64,000 nucleotides of DNA from Bosea sp. BIWAKO-01 (GCF_001748145.1 NZ_BCQA01000001.1:3312501-3376500); one strand, 5' to 3'; positions 1-8,704 are shown, numbered from the stretch's first letter. Notes: a model not told the origin generated them from the letters alone. Numbers and translations: made by a program.

Positions 1-1475
1 CCCGGCATGAGTTCGACGAACGCGCAGGGCGTCTCACCCCACTTCTCGTCCGGCCTGGCGACAACCGCAGCCGATTGCACCGAGGGATGCTTGTAGAGCG
101 CATCCTCGACCTCGATCGAGGAGATGTTTTCGCCGCCTGAGATGATGATGTCCTTCGAGCGGTCCTTGAGCTGGATATAGCCATCGGCATAACGCACGCC
201 GAGATCCCCGGAATGGAACCAGCCACCGGCAAAGGCGGCCTCGGTCGCCTTCGGATTCTTGAGGTAACCTTTCATCACGACATTACCGCGGAACATCACC
301 TCGCCGAGTGTCTGGCCGTCGCGTGGGACCGGCTGCATGGTTTCCGGGTCGAGCACATCGAGGGCTTCCAGGGCGGGATAGCGGACACCCTGGCGCGCCT
401 TCAGCACGGCCTGGTCCGCGACGTCCAGCGCATCCCAGTCGCGCTGCCACTCATTCACGACGGAGGGGCCGTAGGTTTCGGTCAGGCCGTAGAGATGCGT
501 CACCTCGAAGCCTGCCTGCTTCATTGCGGCGAGCACGGCTTCTGGCGGTGGGGCCGCCGCGGTGAAGAAGGAGACCTTCTGCGAGAAGGGGCGACGCTCC
601 TCCGGTGGGGCGTTGAGCAGCGTCGACATCACGATGGGAGCGCCGCAGAGATGGGTGACGCCATGATCGGCCAGCGCCGCATAGAGCGCCTTGGCACGGA
701 CCTGGCGCAGGCAGACATGGGTGCCGGCGAGGATCGAGATCGACCAGGGGAAACACCAGCCGTTGCAATGGAACATCGGCAGCGTCCAGAGATAGACGGG
801 ATGCCGGCCCATGCCGCAGGTCACGACATTCGAGGTCGCGAGCAGATTGGCGCCGCGATGATGATAGACCACGCCCTTCGGGTCGCCGGTGGTGCCCGAT
901 GTATAGTTCAGCGAGATTGCGTCCCACTCGTCTCTCGGTAGCGTCCAGGCGAAGTCCTGGTCGCCGGTCGCGAGGAAATCCTCGTATTCGACGCTGCCGA
1001 CCCGCTCGCCGCTACCGTCATAGACCGGGTCGTCATAGTCGATGACCAATGGCTTGACCTTGCAGAGTTGCAGCGCCGCCTGGACCGTGATCGAGAATTC
1101 GCGGTCCGCGATCAGCACCTTGGCTTCGCCATGGTCGAGCGAGAACGCGATGATGGCGGCGTCGAGCCGCGTGTTCAGCGTGTTGAGCACGCCGCCGGTC
1201 ATCGGCACGCCGTAGTGACATTCGAGCATGGCGGGCGTGTTCGGCAACATGGCTGCCACGGTATCGCCCCTGCGGATGCCGTGCTTTGCCAGCGCGGATG
1301 CAAGCCTGCGCGAGCGCGCGTAGAATTCGGCATAGGTCCGGCGCAACGGGCCGTGGATGATCGCAACATGACTGGGGAAGACGGCGGCGGCGCGCTCGAG
1401 GAAGGTCAGCGGCGTCAGCGGCTGGAAATTGGCCGGGTTGCGGTCGAGGTCGATGTCATAGGGCGAGGTCTTCAT
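1..1475 (-). CDS. Acyl-CoA synthetase (AMP-binding family), C-terminus cut by window edge
   Basis: AMP-forming acid:CoA ligase that would activate a fatty or other short/medium carboxylic acid. About 491 residues are visible from the ATG at 1475. The phosphate-binding motif YTSGTTGDPKG starts near residue 191, and the later motifs HLYGLTETYGP and WFHSGDLG are present. The hinge region KDRSKDIIISGGENISS is also readable. The last part, with the catalytic lysine of the mobile C-terminal domain, lies beyond base 1. The family usually has about 540 residues. Sequence style is closest to AlkK/DmdB-like ligases, but the substrate cannot be told. A TSUP permease gene lies 108 bp upstream on the same strand. 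Confidence 0.9.
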   Translation of the reverse strand, partial: MKTSPYDIDLDRNPANFQPLTPLTFLERAAAVFPSHVAIIHGPLRRTYAEFYARSRRLASALAKHGIRRGDTVAAMLPNTPAMLECHYGVPMTGGVLNTLNTRLDAAIIAFSLDHGEAKVLIADREFSITVQAALQLCKVKPLVIDYDDPVYDGSGERVGSVEYEDFLATGDQDFAWTLPRDEWDAISLNYTSGTTGDPKGVVYHHRGANLLATSNVVTCGMGRHPVYLWTLPMFHCNGWCFPWSISILAGTHVCLRQVRAKALYAALADHGVTHLCGAPIVMSTLLNAPPEERRPFSQKVSFFTAAAPPPEAVLAAMKQAGFEVTHLYGLTETYGPSVVNEWQRDWDALDVADQAVLKARQGVRYPALEALDVLDPETMQPVPRDGQTLGEVMFRGNVVMKGYLKNPKATEAAFAGGWFHSGDLGVRYADGYIQLKDRSKDIIISGGENISSIEVEDALYKHPSVQSAAVVARPDEKWGETPCAFVELMP

Positions 1476-1583
1476 CGGGGTGCCTTCTTCCGTCGCGTCG
1501 CCTCCGGATCTAGCCGGTCCCGCGCTCTCCCGTAATCCATCCCTTTTTCCGATGCGGCGCAATCGACGCAGCTGGACCCGTGG

Positions 1584-2348
1584 TCAGGGATGGAGGCGCA
1601 AGGCCAGGAACCCGTCGATGATCAGCTTGCTGCCGACAGCAATCAGCAGCCAGTAGATGATGGTGTAGAAACGTTCCGCCGGCACGCGACGCACCAGCCA
1701 GACGCCGGCAACGGTCGCGAGAATCGCGACCGGAAACAGTGCAGCCGACGCGGCGAGGTTCTCGCGGGTGAACTGGCCGAGCGCGATATAGGGGCCGACC
1801 TTCATGAGATTGAGCAGCGCGAAGAAGATCGCACCGGTGCCAACGAAGGTCGGCGGCGAGAGCCGCTGCGGCATGACGTAGATCTGAAAGGGAGGGCCGC
1901 CGGCATGAGCGATCATGCTGGTGAACCCACAGACCGCGCCCCAGAAGCTGCCGGGCCCGAAGGCGGGCTTCGTGACCGGCGACTGGGCCTTGCGGTCGGT
2001 GAAGAGCCGACGGGCTGCGAAGGCAACGGAGATGATGCCGACGGAAAGGCCAACCGCGGCATCGGAAACCCGCGATGCCAAGGCATAGCCCGCAAGCACG
2101 CCGAGGAGGGCACCCGGCAGCATCGTCGCGAGGTTGCGTCTGTCGAACTCGCGGCGATAGGCCCAGACGCTCACCATGTCCTGGACGATCAGGATGGGCA
2201 GCATGATCGCGGCCGCCTGGACCGGCGGCAGCACGAGCGCCATCAGCGGCAGCGAGAGCAACCCCAGGCCCGAGAAACCACCCTTGGCGAGCCCGACGAG
2301 GATGACGGCAGGCACCATCGCGGCGAGATAGGCTGGGTCGAAGCTCAT
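1584..2348 (-). CDS. TSUP (TauE/SafE) family sulfite/anion exporter-type permease
   Basis: Integral membrane protein of 254 residues, the usual size for TauE/SafE (TSUP) proteins. It has about eight hydrophobic segments and the family-typical N-terminal stretch ILVGLAKGGFSGLG. TSUP proteins move small anions such as sulfite, sulfoacetate or related organosulfur compounds, but the substrate here is unknown. It reads in the same direction as the downstream acyl-CoA synthetase and is divergent from the propionyl-CoA synthetase gene. The 166-bp gap at 2349-2514 must hold both promoters. A second, unrelated TSUP gene lies at 33440-34219. Confidence 0.85.
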   Translation of the reverse strand: MSFDPAYLAAMVPAVILVGLAKGGFSGLGLLSLPLMALVLPPVQAAAIMLPILIVQDMVSVWAYRREFDRRNLATMLPGALLGVLAGYALASRVSDAAVGLSVGIISVAFAARRLFTDRKAQSPVTKPAFGPGSFWGAVCGFTSMIAHAGGPPFQIYVMPQRLSPPTFVGTGAIFFALLNLMKVGPYIALGQFTRENLAASAALFPVAILATVAGVWLVRRVPAERFYTIIYWLLIAVGSKLIIDGFLALRLHP

Positions 2349-2514
2349 GGCTGTCCGGGGCGCGAGGGTGGGAGCGGTCGTGCGCAGATGCGTAGCTAAA
2401 GTCTGACGGCGGCGTGCTTGCGCAGGCGGGGGAGAGTGCGCACGATCCCGCGCAAAATCGCCCCGACCTGCTTGCCGGGTCTAGGCCAGAACCAGGCGAA
2501 GAGGAACGCGTCCG

Positions 2515-4431
2515 ATGAATGCCACGCATGCAAGCCGCTATCGCGAAACCTATGCGCGCTGGCAGGCGGATCCGATCGGCTTCTGGCGCGCGGCGGCAGG
2601 CGAGATCGAATGGATCAAGCCGCCGCAAGCGATCTTCGATGCCGAAGCCGGTGTCTATGGACGCTGGTTCCCGGATGCGAGCTGCAACACCTGCTTCAAT
2701 GCGCTCGACCGGCATGTGCGTGACGGGCGGGGCGAGCAGACGGCACTGATCCATGACAGCCCCGTCACCGGAACCAAGGCAAGCTACAGCTATCGTGAGC
2801 TGCTCGGCGAGGTCGCGACGCTCGCGGCCGTCCTGCAGGATCTGGGCGTGGGCAAGGGCGACCGCGTCATCATCTACATGCCAATGATCCCGGAGGCAGC
2901 CTTTGCCATGCTGGCCTGCGCCCGGATCGGGGCCGTGCATTCGGTGGTCTTCGGCGGCTTCGCCGCCAAGGAACTGGCAACGCGCATCGATGACGCCAGG
3001 CCGAAGGTCATCCTGACCGCGACATGCGGCATCGAGCCGACACGCATCGTCGAATACAAGCCGCTGCTCGACGGCGCGATCGCGCTCGCCGCCCACAAGC
3101 CGGAAACCTGCATCGTGCTGCAGCGTCCCCAGGCGGACGCCTCCATGCATGTCACGCGCGACCGGAACTGGCGGGCGCTGGTCGCGTCGGCCAAGGCCGC
3201 GGGACGCAAGGCCGATTGTGTCGAGGTCGCCGCCACAGACCCGCTCTATGTGCTCTACACCTCGGGCACGACGGGACGGCCCAAGGGAGTGGTCCGTGAC
3301 AATGGCGGCCATATGGTCGCGCTGAAATGGACGATGGAGAACCTCTACGGCGTGAAGCCGGGCGAGGTCTTCTTCACCGCGTCCGATGTCGGATGGGTCG
3401 TCGGCCACAGCTATATCGTCTACGGCCCGCTGCTGCACGGCGCGACCTCGGTGCTCTATGAGGGCAAGCCGGTCGGAACGCCTGATCCCGGCGCGTTCTG
3501 GCGTGTCATTTCCGAGCACAAGGCGGTGGCGATGTTCACCGCACCGACGGCGTTTCGCGCGATCCGCAAGGAGGACCCGCAGGCAACCCATCTCGCACGC
3601 TACGACCTGTCGCAGTTCCGCACGCTCTTCCTCGCCGGAGAACGGGCCGATCCCGATACGTTGAAATGGGCTGAGGATGTGCTGAAGGTTCCGGTCATCG
3701 ACCATTGGTGGCAGACCGAGAGCGGCTCCTGCATGGTCGGCAACCCGGTCGGGCTGGAGCTCTTGCCGGTGAAGCATGGATCGCCGACCGTGCCGCTGCC
3801 GGGTTATGACGTGCAGTGCCTCGACGAGACCGGAAAACCCGTATCTGCCGGCACGATGGGGGCGATCGTGGTCAAGCTGCCGCTGCCTCCCGGCGCCTTG
3901 CCGACGCTGTGGCAGGATGACGAGCGGTTCCGGCAATCCTATCTCACGGCCTTCCCGGGCTATTACAACACCTCGGATGCCGGCTTCATCGACGAGGACG
4001 GCTATGTCTTCATCATGGGACGCACCGACGACATCATCAACGTCGCTGGCCATCGGCTCTCGACCGGGGGCATGGAGGAGGTGCTCGCCTCGCATCCGGC
4101 GGTGGCGGAATGCGCCGTGGTCGGTATCAGGGATGCTCTGAAGGGCGAGCAGCCCTGCGGGTTCGTCGTGCTGAAATCGGGCGTGACGCAGAGCCCGGCC
4201 GAGGTCGAGAAGGAGCTGGTTGCGCTGGTGCGCGACAAGATCGGCCCGGTTGCCGCCTTCAAGCTCGCGGTGACCGTGGCACGCCTGCCGAAGACACGCT
4301 CCGGCAAAATCCTGCGCGCGACGATGAAGAAGATCGCCGATGGCGAGGAATACGCCGTGCCGGCGACGATCGACGATCCTGTCGTGCTCGACGAGATCGG
4401 CGAGGTCCTCAAGGCGAGAGGCGTTGGCTAG
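2515..4431 (+). CDS. prpE: Propionyl-CoA synthetase (acetyl-CoA synthetase family)
   Basis: Ligase of 638 residues that converts propionate, ATP and CoA to propionyl-CoA, the entry step of propionate use. It has the acetyl-CoA synthetase N-terminal region (RYRETYARW...IEWIKPP), the AMP-binding motif YTSGTTGRPKGVVRDNGG, the motif WWQTESG, and the C-terminal acetylatable-lysine motif KTRSGKILRATMKKIADGE. The phrases VVRDNGGH and DIINVAGHRLSTGGMEE are typical of PrpE/ACSS3 rather than Acs. No methylcitrate-cycle genes sit beside it. The start follows AGGAACG. It converges on the metallo-hydrolase gene at 4474. Acetate or acrylate could be side substrates. Confidence 0.9.
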   Translation: MNATHASRYRETYARWQADPIGFWRAAAGEIEWIKPPQAIFDAEAGVYGRWFPDASCNTCFNALDRHVRDGRGEQTALIHDSPVTGTKASYSYRELLGEVATLAAVLQDLGVGKGDRVIIYMPMIPEAAFAMLACARIGAVHSVVFGGFAAKELATRIDDARPKVILTATCGIEPTRIVEYKPLLDGAIALAAHKPETCIVLQRPQADASMHVTRDRNWRALVASAKAAGRKADCVEVAATDPLYVLYTSGTTGRPKGVVRDNGGHMVALKWTMENLYGVKPGEVFFTASDVGWVVGHSYIVYGPLLHGATSVLYEGKPVGTPDPGAFWRVISEHKAVAMFTAPTAFRAIRKEDPQATHLARYDLSQFRTLFLAGERADPDTLKWAEDVLKVPVIDHWWQTESGSCMVGNPVGLELLPVKHGSPTVPLPGYDVQCLDETGKPVSAGTMGAIVVKLPLPPGALPTLWQDDERFRQSYLTAFPGYYNTSDAGFIDEDGYVFIMGRTDDIINVAGHRLSTGGMEEVLASHPAVAECAVVGIRDALKGEQPCGFVVLKSGVTQSPAEVEKELVALVRDKIGPVAAFKLAVTVARLPKTRSGKILRATMKKIADGEEYAVPATIDDPVVLDEIGEVLKARGVG

Positions 4432-4473
4432 TCCGAGGGCGAGACAGGATTGCCTGGCTCGCGATGACGAGGC

Positions 4474-5364
4474 TCAGATCCCGATCGTCGCGCCGTTCCA
4501 GCGCAGCAGTCGTTCGCCGACATCGAGCGCCATCAGATCCTCGCCAACAATCAGCGGGCCGGCATAACCTGCCGTCCTGATCTCGCGGGCAAGCCGAGAG
4601 GTGTCGGCGCCAGGCGGTACCAGATGCGTCAGCGCGAGCATGCCTGCGCCGGCGTGGATGGCTAGTTTGGCCACCACGGCGGGTGTCATGTGATAGGCCT
4701 GTACGGCCGCTACGGTCTCGGCCGAGCGAATACCGGCGACGACAGGCATCTCATTGTCGATGAAGACCTCGCAGACCAGCAGATCGCAATTCTGCGCGGC
4801 GCGTTCGAGCGACGGCGTCAGGCGCGTGTCGCCCGAGAAGACAAGGCTGCTGCCTGCCAGCGAAATCGTGAGTCCGAAAGCGGGCTCTACGGGGCGGTGA
4901 TCAACCAGGAAGGCGTCGATCGCGAGTTCGCCCAGCCCGGAGACGATCCCTTCGCCCAGTTCCTCGAACTCCACATCGAGCCCCGTGGCGTCGGGCCGCT
5001 TCTCGAAGGCAATGCGCAAGGCGCGTTCGCGGGCAAAGCCCTCGTATTGCGTGCGCATATTGGCAAGTGCGGGGGCAGGGGCCAGCACACGCCAGGGGCG
5101 GGCGCGGCCCTGGTGCCAGGATGAGACCACGAGTTGGTAGAAATCGACCAGATGGTCGGAATGCTCATGCGTAACGATGAGCAGGTCGATATCGGCGCCG
5201 CGATGGCCAGCGGCGACCAGGCGCTGGCTCACGCCTGAACCGCAATCGATCAGGACCTTGCGTCCGGCTCCCTCGACGAGATGGGACGGGCCGGCCCGGC
5301 GCAGGCTGACCGGCGGCGCGCCCGTGCCGAGAAAGGTGAAGGCAAGATCGGATGCCAAGGCCAT
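4474..5364 (-). CDS. Metallo-beta-lactamase-fold hydrolase, RNase Z-like
   Basis: Soluble protein of 296 residues of the MBL fold. The metal-binding motif THEHSDHL is near residue 65, with the later metal ligands in FSGDTRL and a C-terminal histidine in LALTHLVPP. The N-terminus FLGTGAPP resembles the RNase Z/ElaC branch. It lacks the long exosite arm of true tRNase Z as far as can be judged, so the substrate is uncertain. It lies 37 bp downstream of trcR on the same strand and is probably cotranscribed with it. The assignment to the fold is firm; the reaction is not. Confidence 0.8.
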   Translation of the reverse strand: MALASDLAFTFLGTGAPPVSLRRAGPSHLVEGAGRKVLIDCGSGVSQRLVAAGHRGADIDLLIVTHEHSDHLVDFYQLVVSSWHQGRARPWRVLAPAPALANMRTQYEGFARERALRIAFEKRPDATGLDVEFEELGEGIVSGLGELAIDAFLVDHRPVEPAFGLTISLAGSSLVFSGDTRLTPSLERAAQNCDLLVCEVFIDNEMPVVAGIRSAETVAAVQAYHMTPAVVAKLAIHAGAGMLALTHLVPPGADTSRLAREIRTAGYAGPLIVGEDLMALDVGERLLRWNGATIGI

Positions 5365-5401
5365 TCTCCGCGACAGGCAAGCCGCTCGGTCGTCAGCGAC
5401 C

Positions 5402-6127
5402 TCAGATCTCGTCGTCCTCGTCGGCCGGACGCTTGAGCTGCTTCAGCTTGGCGAAGACGGAATCGACGTCGATGGCCGCCTCCTCCTCGCGCTTCGGCTT
5501 GCTCATGTCGGCGAAAGGCTGGCTCGCATGGACCGGCTCCCGCGCGGTGGTCTCCTCGGCCGGGAGCAGGGTCGAGCCTGCCTCCGCAAGGGCGGCCGGG
5601 CGATCCTTGGCCGCACGACCGACCTCGAAGTCGAGATCGATCTGCGAGCTGAGCCCGAGGCTGACCGGGTCGACCGGCGTCAGGGTCTGTGCGTTCCAGT
5701 GCGTGCGGTCGCGGATCTGGGCGATCGTCGATTTCGTCGTCCCGACCAGGCGGATGATCTGCGCGTCCTTGAGCTCTGGATGGTTGCGCAGCAGCCAGAG
5801 GATCGCGTTCGGGCGGTCCTGGCGCTTGGAAACCGGGGTGTAGCGCGGCCCCTTGGCGCGCTTGATCTCCGGCACCTTCACCTTGCGCTCGGCAAGCCGG
5901 AGATGGTGGTTCGGGTTCTTGGCGGCGCGCTCAAGCTCCTCACGGGTGAGCTGGCCAGACGTGATCGGGTCGAGGCCCTTGATGCCGGCGGCGACTTCGC
6001 CATCGGCGATGCCGCGAACTTCGAGCGGGTGGAGTTTGCAGAACTCGGCGATCTGCTCGAAGGTCAGCGACGTGTTTTCCACGAGCCAGACCGCAGTGGC
6101 TTTCGGCATCAGCGGGGGTTGTGACAC
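5402..6127 (-). CDS. trcR: Cell-cycle transcriptional regulator TrcR (DUF1013)
   Basis: Protein of 241 residues matching the DUF1013 family, restricted to Alphaproteobacteria and named TrcR in Brucella work on the cell cycle. The N-terminus (MPKATAVWLVENTSLTFEQI) and the region GIADGEVAAGIKGLDP are the conserved parts. A helix-turn-helix-like stretch, ELKDAQIIRLVGTTKSTI, lies near residue 120. The C-terminal third is charged and low-complexity. It is followed at 37 bp by an MBL-fold hydrolase gene. The family assignment comes from recognised sequence; the exact targets are not known. Confidence 0.85.
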   Translation of the reverse strand: MSQPPLMPKATAVWLVENTSLTFEQIAEFCKLHPLEVRGIADGEVAAGIKGLDPITSGQLTREELERAAKNPNHHLRLAERKVKVPEIKRAKGPRYTPVSKRQDRPNAILWLLRNHPELKDAQIIRLVGTTKSTIAQIRDRTHWNAQTLTPVDPVSLGLSSQIDLDFEVGRAAKDRPAALAEAGSTLLPAEETTAREPVHASQPFADMSKPKREEEAAIDVDSVFAKLKQLKRPADEDDEI

Positions 6128-6384
6128 GGCATCGTCTCCTGGATCTCGAAGGCCGGCGGCTTACGCCGGATCAGGGTCGCGGACAAAAGCTCTCATGCGC
6201 CGACCGGCCTCCTCGGCCGGCCATCCAAATCATCAGCGATGAGCAGGATGCGGGCGTTATATGCAAAGCCATGGAGGCTGTCCAAGAAAAAGCGCGGAAG
6301 GCGCCGGCGACTCAGACAGCCTGATCGGTCCAATGACAACGCCCGGCCTGCAAGGCGAGCACTGATATCGCGGCTGTGGGAAAC

Positions 6385-7410
6385 TCACATCGTCAGGACG
6401 ATCTTGCCGACATGGGCGTTGCTCTCCATCAGGCGATGCCCGGCTGCAGCCTCTGCCAAGGGGAAGGTCGCATGGATAATGGGTTTGCAGCGGCCCTGGG
6501 CCAGCAGGGGCCAGACCTTGGCTTCCAGCTCGGCGGCGATGGCTGCCTTCTCGGCGATGGTGCGCGGGCGCAGTGTCGAGCCGGTATGGGTCAGGCGCTT
6601 CATCATCAGCCGACGGAAATCGACCTCCGCCTTGGGGCCGTTCAGAAAGGCGATCTGGACGATCCGGCCGCTCTCGGCCGCTGCCTCGTAATTGCGGGAG
6701 ATGTAGTCGCCGCCGACCATATCCAGGATCAGGTCGATGCCGCGCCCACCGGTGGCCTCCTTCGCTGCGCTGACGAAATCCTGCTCCCGGTAGTTGATCG
6801 CGACATCGGCACCGAGCGCGCGGCAGGCCGCGCATTTCTCATCCGAGCCCGCGGTTGCGATGACCGTGGCGCCAAAGGCCTTTGCGAGCTGGATCGCCGT
6901 GGTGCCGATGCCCGAGCTGCCGCCATGGACCATGAAGCTCTCGCCAGTCTTCAACCGGCCACGCTGGAAGACGTTGGTCCAGACGGTGAAATAGGTCTCC
7001 GGAATCGCGGCAGCCTCGATCAGCGACAGCCCGGCGGGGACTGGCAGGGCGTTGCTCTCGTGGACGCTTGCATATTGGGCATAGCCGCCGCCGGCGACGA
7101 GTCCGCAGACCCGGTCTCCCATCGCGAAGCGGCTGACGCCATCGCCGACCGCCACGACCCTGCCCGCGATCTCGAGGCCCGGGATGTCCGAGGCACCGGG
7201 CGGGGGAGCGTAGCCGCCGAGCCGTTGCAGGACATCGGGCCGGTTGATGCCAGCGGCCGCAACTTCGACGAGAACCTCGCCTGTGGCCGGTTTCGGCACG
7301 GGCCGTGTTTCAGGACGCAACACGTCAGGGCCTCCGGGGGCCGCAAAGCCGATGGCGGTCATCGTCTCGGGAAGAGTTGGCATCACGTCTGGTTGTCCCT
7401 CTTTGGTCAT
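6385..7410 (-). CDS. NAD(P)H-quinone oxidoreductase, zinc-independent MDR family
   Basis: Medium-chain dehydrogenase/reductase of 341 residues resembling the human PIG3/bacterial quinone oxidoreductase branch. The N-terminal GroES-like domain contains EVAAAGINRPDVLQRLGGY. The Rossmann motif VHGGSSGIGTTAIQLAKAFG is near residue 150. Structural-zinc cysteines are absent, as expected for this branch. It is likely to reduce quinones or activated alkenes with NADPH. An alternative start ten codons downstream (MPTLPETM) would give 332 residues and looks more like family members. It is divergent from the DUF1192 gene at 7507. Confidence 0.85.
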   Translation of the reverse strand: MTKEGQPDVMPTLPETMTAIGFAAPGGPDVLRPETRPVPKPATGEVLVEVAAAGINRPDVLQRLGGYAPPPGASDIPGLEIAGRVVAVGDGVSRFAMGDRVCGLVAGGGYAQYASVHESNALPVPAGLSLIEAAAIPETYFTVWTNVFQRGRLKTGESFMVHGGSSGIGTTAIQLAKAFGATVIATAGSDEKCAACRALGADVAINYREQDFVSAAKEATGGRGIDLILDMVGGDYISRNYEAAAESGRIVQIAFLNGPKAEVDFRRLMMKRLTHTGSTLRPRTIAEKAAIAAELEAKVWPLLAQGRCKPIIHATFPLAEAAAGHRLMESNAHVGKIVLTM

Positions 7411-7506
7411 GAGGCGTCCGCATCTGACACCTGCCTCGCAGAGATAGTGGCCTTGCGGCGGCGAGCCGGCTAGTCTCCGCCGTCGCGTTTCGAAAATGAG
7501 GCAGCC

Positions 7507-7707
7507 ATGTCGATATTTTCAGAGGATGACCGCCCCGCGCCGCAACCCATTCACCAGATCGGGCAGGATCTTGCGATGCTGTCGCTCGCGGAGATCGATC
7601 AACGCATTGAGGCGCTCAAGACGGAGATCGCGCGCCTGATGGAGATCAGGGCCAAGAAGGATGCCTCCCGCTCGGCTGCGGATGCCTTTTTCCGCAAGAT
7701 AGGCTGA
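7507..7707 (+). CDS. DUF1192 family small protein
   Basis: Short protein of 66 residues matching the alphaproteobacterial DUF1192 family. The conserved core LAMLSLAEIDQRIEALKTEI is a predicted amphipathic helix or coiled coil. The N-terminus is acidic with prolines and there is no membrane segment. No function is established for the family. The ATG is well placed after a purine-rich GAGGCAGCC stretch. It is divergent from the quinone oxidoreductase gene, with 96 bp between them. Confidence 0.8.
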   Translation: MSIFSEDDRPAPQPIHQIGQDLAMLSLAEIDQRIEALKTEIARLMEIRAKKDASRSAADAFFRKIG

Positions 7708-7855
7708 GGCAGGGGCTCGCGGCACGAATAGCTCAGGCTTCGTCGTGCCAGCCTTGCACAAGCTGACATTGACCCGGCCGACTGGCGCGGGAGGAGGGCG
7801 ATTGTCGCGCAATCCTGCCGTTTCCTTGCGCAAATATGCCGGCGCCGCGGGGTTC

Positions 7856-7887
7856 TTAACCGCTCCTTAACGATTCCAAAGTATGAA
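7856..7887 (+). promoter_or_regulatory. Exact CtrA box with overlapping promoter for a candidate sRNA
   Basis: TTAA (7856-7859), seven bases, TTAA (7867-7870) and a following C give a perfect match to the TTAA-N7-TTAA(C) CtrA site. A -10-like TATGAA lies at 7882-7887. Counting back 17 bases puts the -35 region at 7859-7864, inside the CtrA box, the arrangement expected of a CtrA-activated promoter. The predicted start, near 7893-7895, coincides with the first base of the first hairpin of the candidate sRNA. Binding itself is inferred. Confidence 0.6.
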
Positions 7888-7893
7888 TCCGAT

Positions 7894-7986
7894 CATCCAG
7901 TTTCTCTGGATGTCGAGTGGCTCCTGCCCACTCTGTTTGACGCCTCCCTGTTGACCTTCGAGCCGCCTTCGGGGCGGCTCTTTTTT
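7894..7986 (+). ncRNA. Candidate CtrA-controlled small RNA (about 93 nt, three hairpins)
   Basis: No protein frame fits this stretch, but it folds on paper into three clean hairpins. These are a 7-bp stem at 7894-7900/7906-7912, a 6-bp stem GAGTGG/CCACTC at 7915-7920/7928-7933 with loop CTCCTGC, and a terminator with an 8-bp stem at 7960-7980 followed by six T. The second loop and the single-stranded GCCTCCCTG at 7942-7950 are pyrimidine-rich and complementary to Shine-Dalgarno sequences. This is typical of alphaproteobacterial sRNAs that block translation. The promoter and terminator fix both ends. It could instead be a leader RNA terminated before rcdA. I do not recognise a named family. 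Confidence 0.55.
7960..7986 (+). terminator. Intrinsic terminator of the candidate sRNA
   Basis: Stem GAGCCGCC (7960-7967) pairs with GGCGGCTC (7973-7980) around loop TTCGG, followed directly by TTTTTT (7981-7986). It is a textbook Rho-independent terminator on the plus strand; the other strand has no T run. Confidence 0.85.
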
Positions 7987-8007
7987 GGCCCTCATGGCGT
8001 GTTAAGG

Positions 8008-8022
8008 TTAACAACATCTTAC
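8008..8022 (+). promoter_or_regulatory. Near-match CtrA site upstream of rcdA
   Basis: TTAA (8008-8011), seven bases, TTAC (8019-8022) differs from the CtrA consensus TTAA-N7-TTAA at one position. It lies 104 bp before the rcdA start and just after the upstream terminator. In Caulobacter rcdA transcription is reported to be CtrA-dependent, so the location fits. Confidence 0.4.
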
Positions 8023-8125
8023 CAGAGTCTCGACAATGCATCGGCGCTATTCTTGCCGCTGTGACGGTATCAATCCGTGGCGCGTCCCAGACGCACACGC
8101 CTTTGTGCCGATTGGAGACGTCGCG

Positions 8126-8656
8126 ATGACCGATATGACGCTGCTGAAGTCCGGGCCGGATGAAGGCGCACTTTCCTTTGCAAGGGGCTTCGTCAAATCG
8201 GACGGCTTCATGCTGCTGTTTCGCGAGGGCATGGCGCTGGTCGAGTTGACGGCGAGCTACCTCGACGGCGACGGCCGCGCCGAGTCGGCGGCACTCCCGC
8301 GCGATGTTGCGCTGACCTATGCGACCGAAAGCATGCGCCTGACGACGCGGCTGATGCAGATCGCCTCCTGGCTGCTGGTGCAACGCGCCGTGGCAGAGGG
8401 CGAGATGACCGCAGAGCAGGCTCGACTGGAAAAGAACAAGGTCAAGATTGCCGAGCCGATGCTGTCGCCGGTGCAGGAAGAGGCGATGCGCCTGCCGCAG
8501 AAGTTGCGCGATCTGATTGCCCACTCCATCCGTCTGCAGGACCGCATCCGCCATCTCGAAGGGCTGATGTCCGGTTCAGACGTGTTCGAGGTCACTCCGA
8601 ACCCCGTCCAGAGCCAGATCCGCAGCCTGCAATCGCGGCTTGCCCTGCTCAACTGA
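8126..8656 (+). CDS. rcdA: Protease adaptor RcdA (DUF1465 family)
   Basis: Protein of 176 residues matching DUF1465, the family to which I assign Caulobacter RcdA. RcdA is the adaptor that, with CpdR and PopA, helps ClpXP degrade the cell-cycle regulator CtrA. Conserved parts include SFARGFVKSDGFMLLFREGM, LTTRLMQIASWLLVQRAV and the C-terminal LQDRIRHLEGLM. It is all-helical by eye, with no membrane segment. I chose the ATG at 8126 because GGAGACG sits just before it. An in-frame ATG 30 codons upstream (8036) encodes a Cys/Arg-rich tail unlike the family. Two CtrA-type sites lie upstream. Confidence 0.75.
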   Translation: MTDMTLLKSGPDEGALSFARGFVKSDGFMLLFREGMALVELTASYLDGDGRAESAALPRDVALTYATESMRLTTRLMQIASWLLVQRAVAEGEMTAEQARLEKNKVKIAEPMLSPVQEEAMRLPQKLRDLIAHSIRLQDRIRHLEGLMSGSDVFEVTPNPVQSQIRSLQSRLALLN

Positions 8657-8704
8657 GCCCGATGCGAGGGCTCGCGCCCGCGACCAATCGCCGCCCGACA
8701 CGCA

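Noticed and set aside
1510..4095. An 861-codon open frame on the minus strand, antisense to prpE and over the TSUP gene
   Set aside because: High GC content leaves long open antisense frames. The translation is Arg/Gly/His-rich with no family likeness, and the plus-strand PrpE frame has clear motifs.
6204..6220. CCGGCC/GGCCGG hairpin between trcR and the quinone oxidoreductase gene
   Set aside because: Only six base pairs, no T run, and 165 bp from the upstream stop codon; such GC stems occur by chance in this genome.
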